DNA of 13,772 nt from Gemmatimonadota bacterium (GTDB lineage Bacteria > 4572-55 > J002), in NCBI GenBank assembly GCA_003697105.1, contig RFFQ01000139.1:1-13772 (forward strand), written 5' to 3'. A model generated the notes under the pieces. The model was not told the DNA's origin. It ran no database searches and worked only from the letters and a program-made list of their open reading frames with translations. Made by a program: the position numbers and the translations under genes. How positions within the stretch are numbered: position 1 is the stretch's first letter; each line of letters begins with the position of its first letter. Positions 13,256 through 13,772 of this stretch are shown piece after piece.

Positions 13256-13587
13256 AATCATGTTCTTTTGTTTTGCTTTTCAACTTTTACTTGAGATTTA
13301 TTGCCTTTATTGCTGATTTAACAGGTTGTTAAGATACATTTTATGCTTCACTACCTGCCGAGGGTTTAAAACACGATATTAACGGGGTGTAAGCTTCAAA
13401 AATAGAAGTATGATCCAACTATTTGCTTTTTTACCATTGCGTTACCGTTGATCGGTGGTTAAAACACGATATTCTTTTTTATTTCGCCGGTATTGTGGCT
13501 GGTTTATGGGGTAGGGGAGAGGTATCTACCGGAAAATTTTCAGGTTAAGCATCTTAGGGATGTTCTATCACCTGACCTGTGAGAATT

Positions 13588-13772
13588 TTAGACCGTCACA
13601 AGTGCCAGATGCCTTTTTCTAAAGTTTTGATCGACAATGGGTGGGGGTTCTTTGCTTTTTCCTTCTAGCCCTAAGAGATGTCCCAGCAGGATGCCGGCCG
13701 CCGGTAAGGCACCTAATCGGTATCGTTTGGGCTGATATCCGGCATAAACACTTCCGGGCGTATGGTAAGAGA
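13588..13772 (-). CDS. 3' end of an unidentified minus-strand gene (partial)
   Basis: A minus-strand frame is open from the window edge to a TAA at 13590-13588, giving 60 residues. It includes HTPGSVYAGYQPKRYRLG, then a hydrophobic glycine/leucine stretch (ALPAAGILLGHLLGL) and a basic tail ending in LALVTV. The composition looks protein-like, and the hydrophobic stretch could be a membrane-associated helix. I do not recognise it. At this length it could still be a chance open frame. It would be transcribed toward the iteron array. Confidence 0.45.
   Translation of the reverse strand, partial: SYHTPGSVYAGYQPKRYRLGALPAAGILLGHLLGLEGKSKEPPPIVDQNFRKRHLALVTV

Larger units (their letters stand above)
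13076..13475 (+). repeat. Right iteron array, ten copies with 22-bp phasing
   Basis: All ten copies have the same orientation. The CACG (or GCACG) cores start at 13081, 13104, 13126, 13148, 13170, 13202, 13224, 13246, 13372 and 13465. Steps are 23, 22, 22, 22, 32, 22 and 22 bp, then two distant copies. Three core types occur: CACGATAT (13081, 13170, 13372, 13465), CACGAGAT (13104, 13148, 13202, 13246) and CACGGTAT (13126, 13224). Most are preceded by TTAAAA or TTCAAAA and followed by a GGGG run. The 22-bp step is about two helical turns, so bound initiator molecules would lie on one DNA face. Confidence 0.9.
12801..13587. other. Probable replication origin (oriV) region upstream of rep
   Basis: This 787-bp gene-free region holds the rep promoter (12851-12879), an AT-rich stretch (about 12895-13075) that could be the unwinding element, and ten iterons (13076-13475). 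A second AT-rich part lies between iterons at about 13255-13350. No perfect DnaA box (TTATCCACA) is visible. The tail at 13480-13587 shows only imperfect hairpins after the stop of the right-edge gene. The order promoter, AT-rich DNA, iterons is what iteron-controlled replicons show; the exact origin is inferred. Confidence 0.65.

Noticed and set aside
13076-13260. Repeat array as a CRISPR
   Set aside because: Repeat units are short (about 12-15 bp conserved) with spacers under 10 bp that are themselves repeated, and no cas genes are present. The array fits rep iterons instead.

Overview
The window suggests a Gram-negative, anaerobic or facultatively anaerobic bacterium of moderate GC content. 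The evidence is a signal-peptide protein that looks like an outer-membrane barrel, a one-chain pyruvate:ferredoxin oxidoreductase (NifJ) and a [NiFe]-hydrogenase maturation operon. I cannot name the lineage from sequence alone. A complete plasmid-type replication module (an RPA-family initiator with phased iterons) lies on the same DNA. The segment is therefore either part of a plasmid, megaplasmid or chromid that carries hydrogen and pyruvate metabolism, or a chromosome that carries an integrated plasmid origin.

Layout, left to right. Positions 1-77 hold the 3' end of an unidentified plus-strand gene. All other genes read on the minus strand, so transcription runs right to left. Positions 189-908 encode an exported beta-rich protein with its own sigma70-type promoter and a strong terminator. 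A perfect 16-bp terminator hairpin (1014-1050) closes the next unit, 1092-5741, which is nifJ followed by a dihydroorotate-dehydrogenase-like flavoprotein gene. A terminator at 5846-5893 ends the hydrogenase maturation operon. In transcription order that operon is an Rrf2-family regulator with four cysteines, a HyaD/HycI-type maturation protease, hypA, hypB, hypF, an unrecognised 71-aa helical protein, and hypC. hypD, hypE and the hydrogenase subunits are not in the window. Positions 11418-12800 encode the replication initiator. Iterons with the core ACACGATAT flank it on both sides: four at 11163-11358 and ten at 13076-13475, many spaced exactly 22 bp. The right edge holds the 3' end of another unidentified minus-strand gene.

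How the genes may work together. NifJ oxidises pyruvate to acetyl-CoA and reduces ferredoxin or flavodoxin, an electron source for a hydrogenase. The hyp genes build the Ni-Fe(CN)2CO centre of that hydrogenase: HypA/HypB deliver nickel, HypF/HypC take part in making and carrying the CN/CO ligands, and the protease trims the large subunit. The Rrf2 regulator heads its own operon and could adjust expression to Fe-S, redox or NO status (inference). Its promoter lies directly beside the left iteron group, so replication-initiator binding and hydrogenase-maturation transcription share one short intergenic region.
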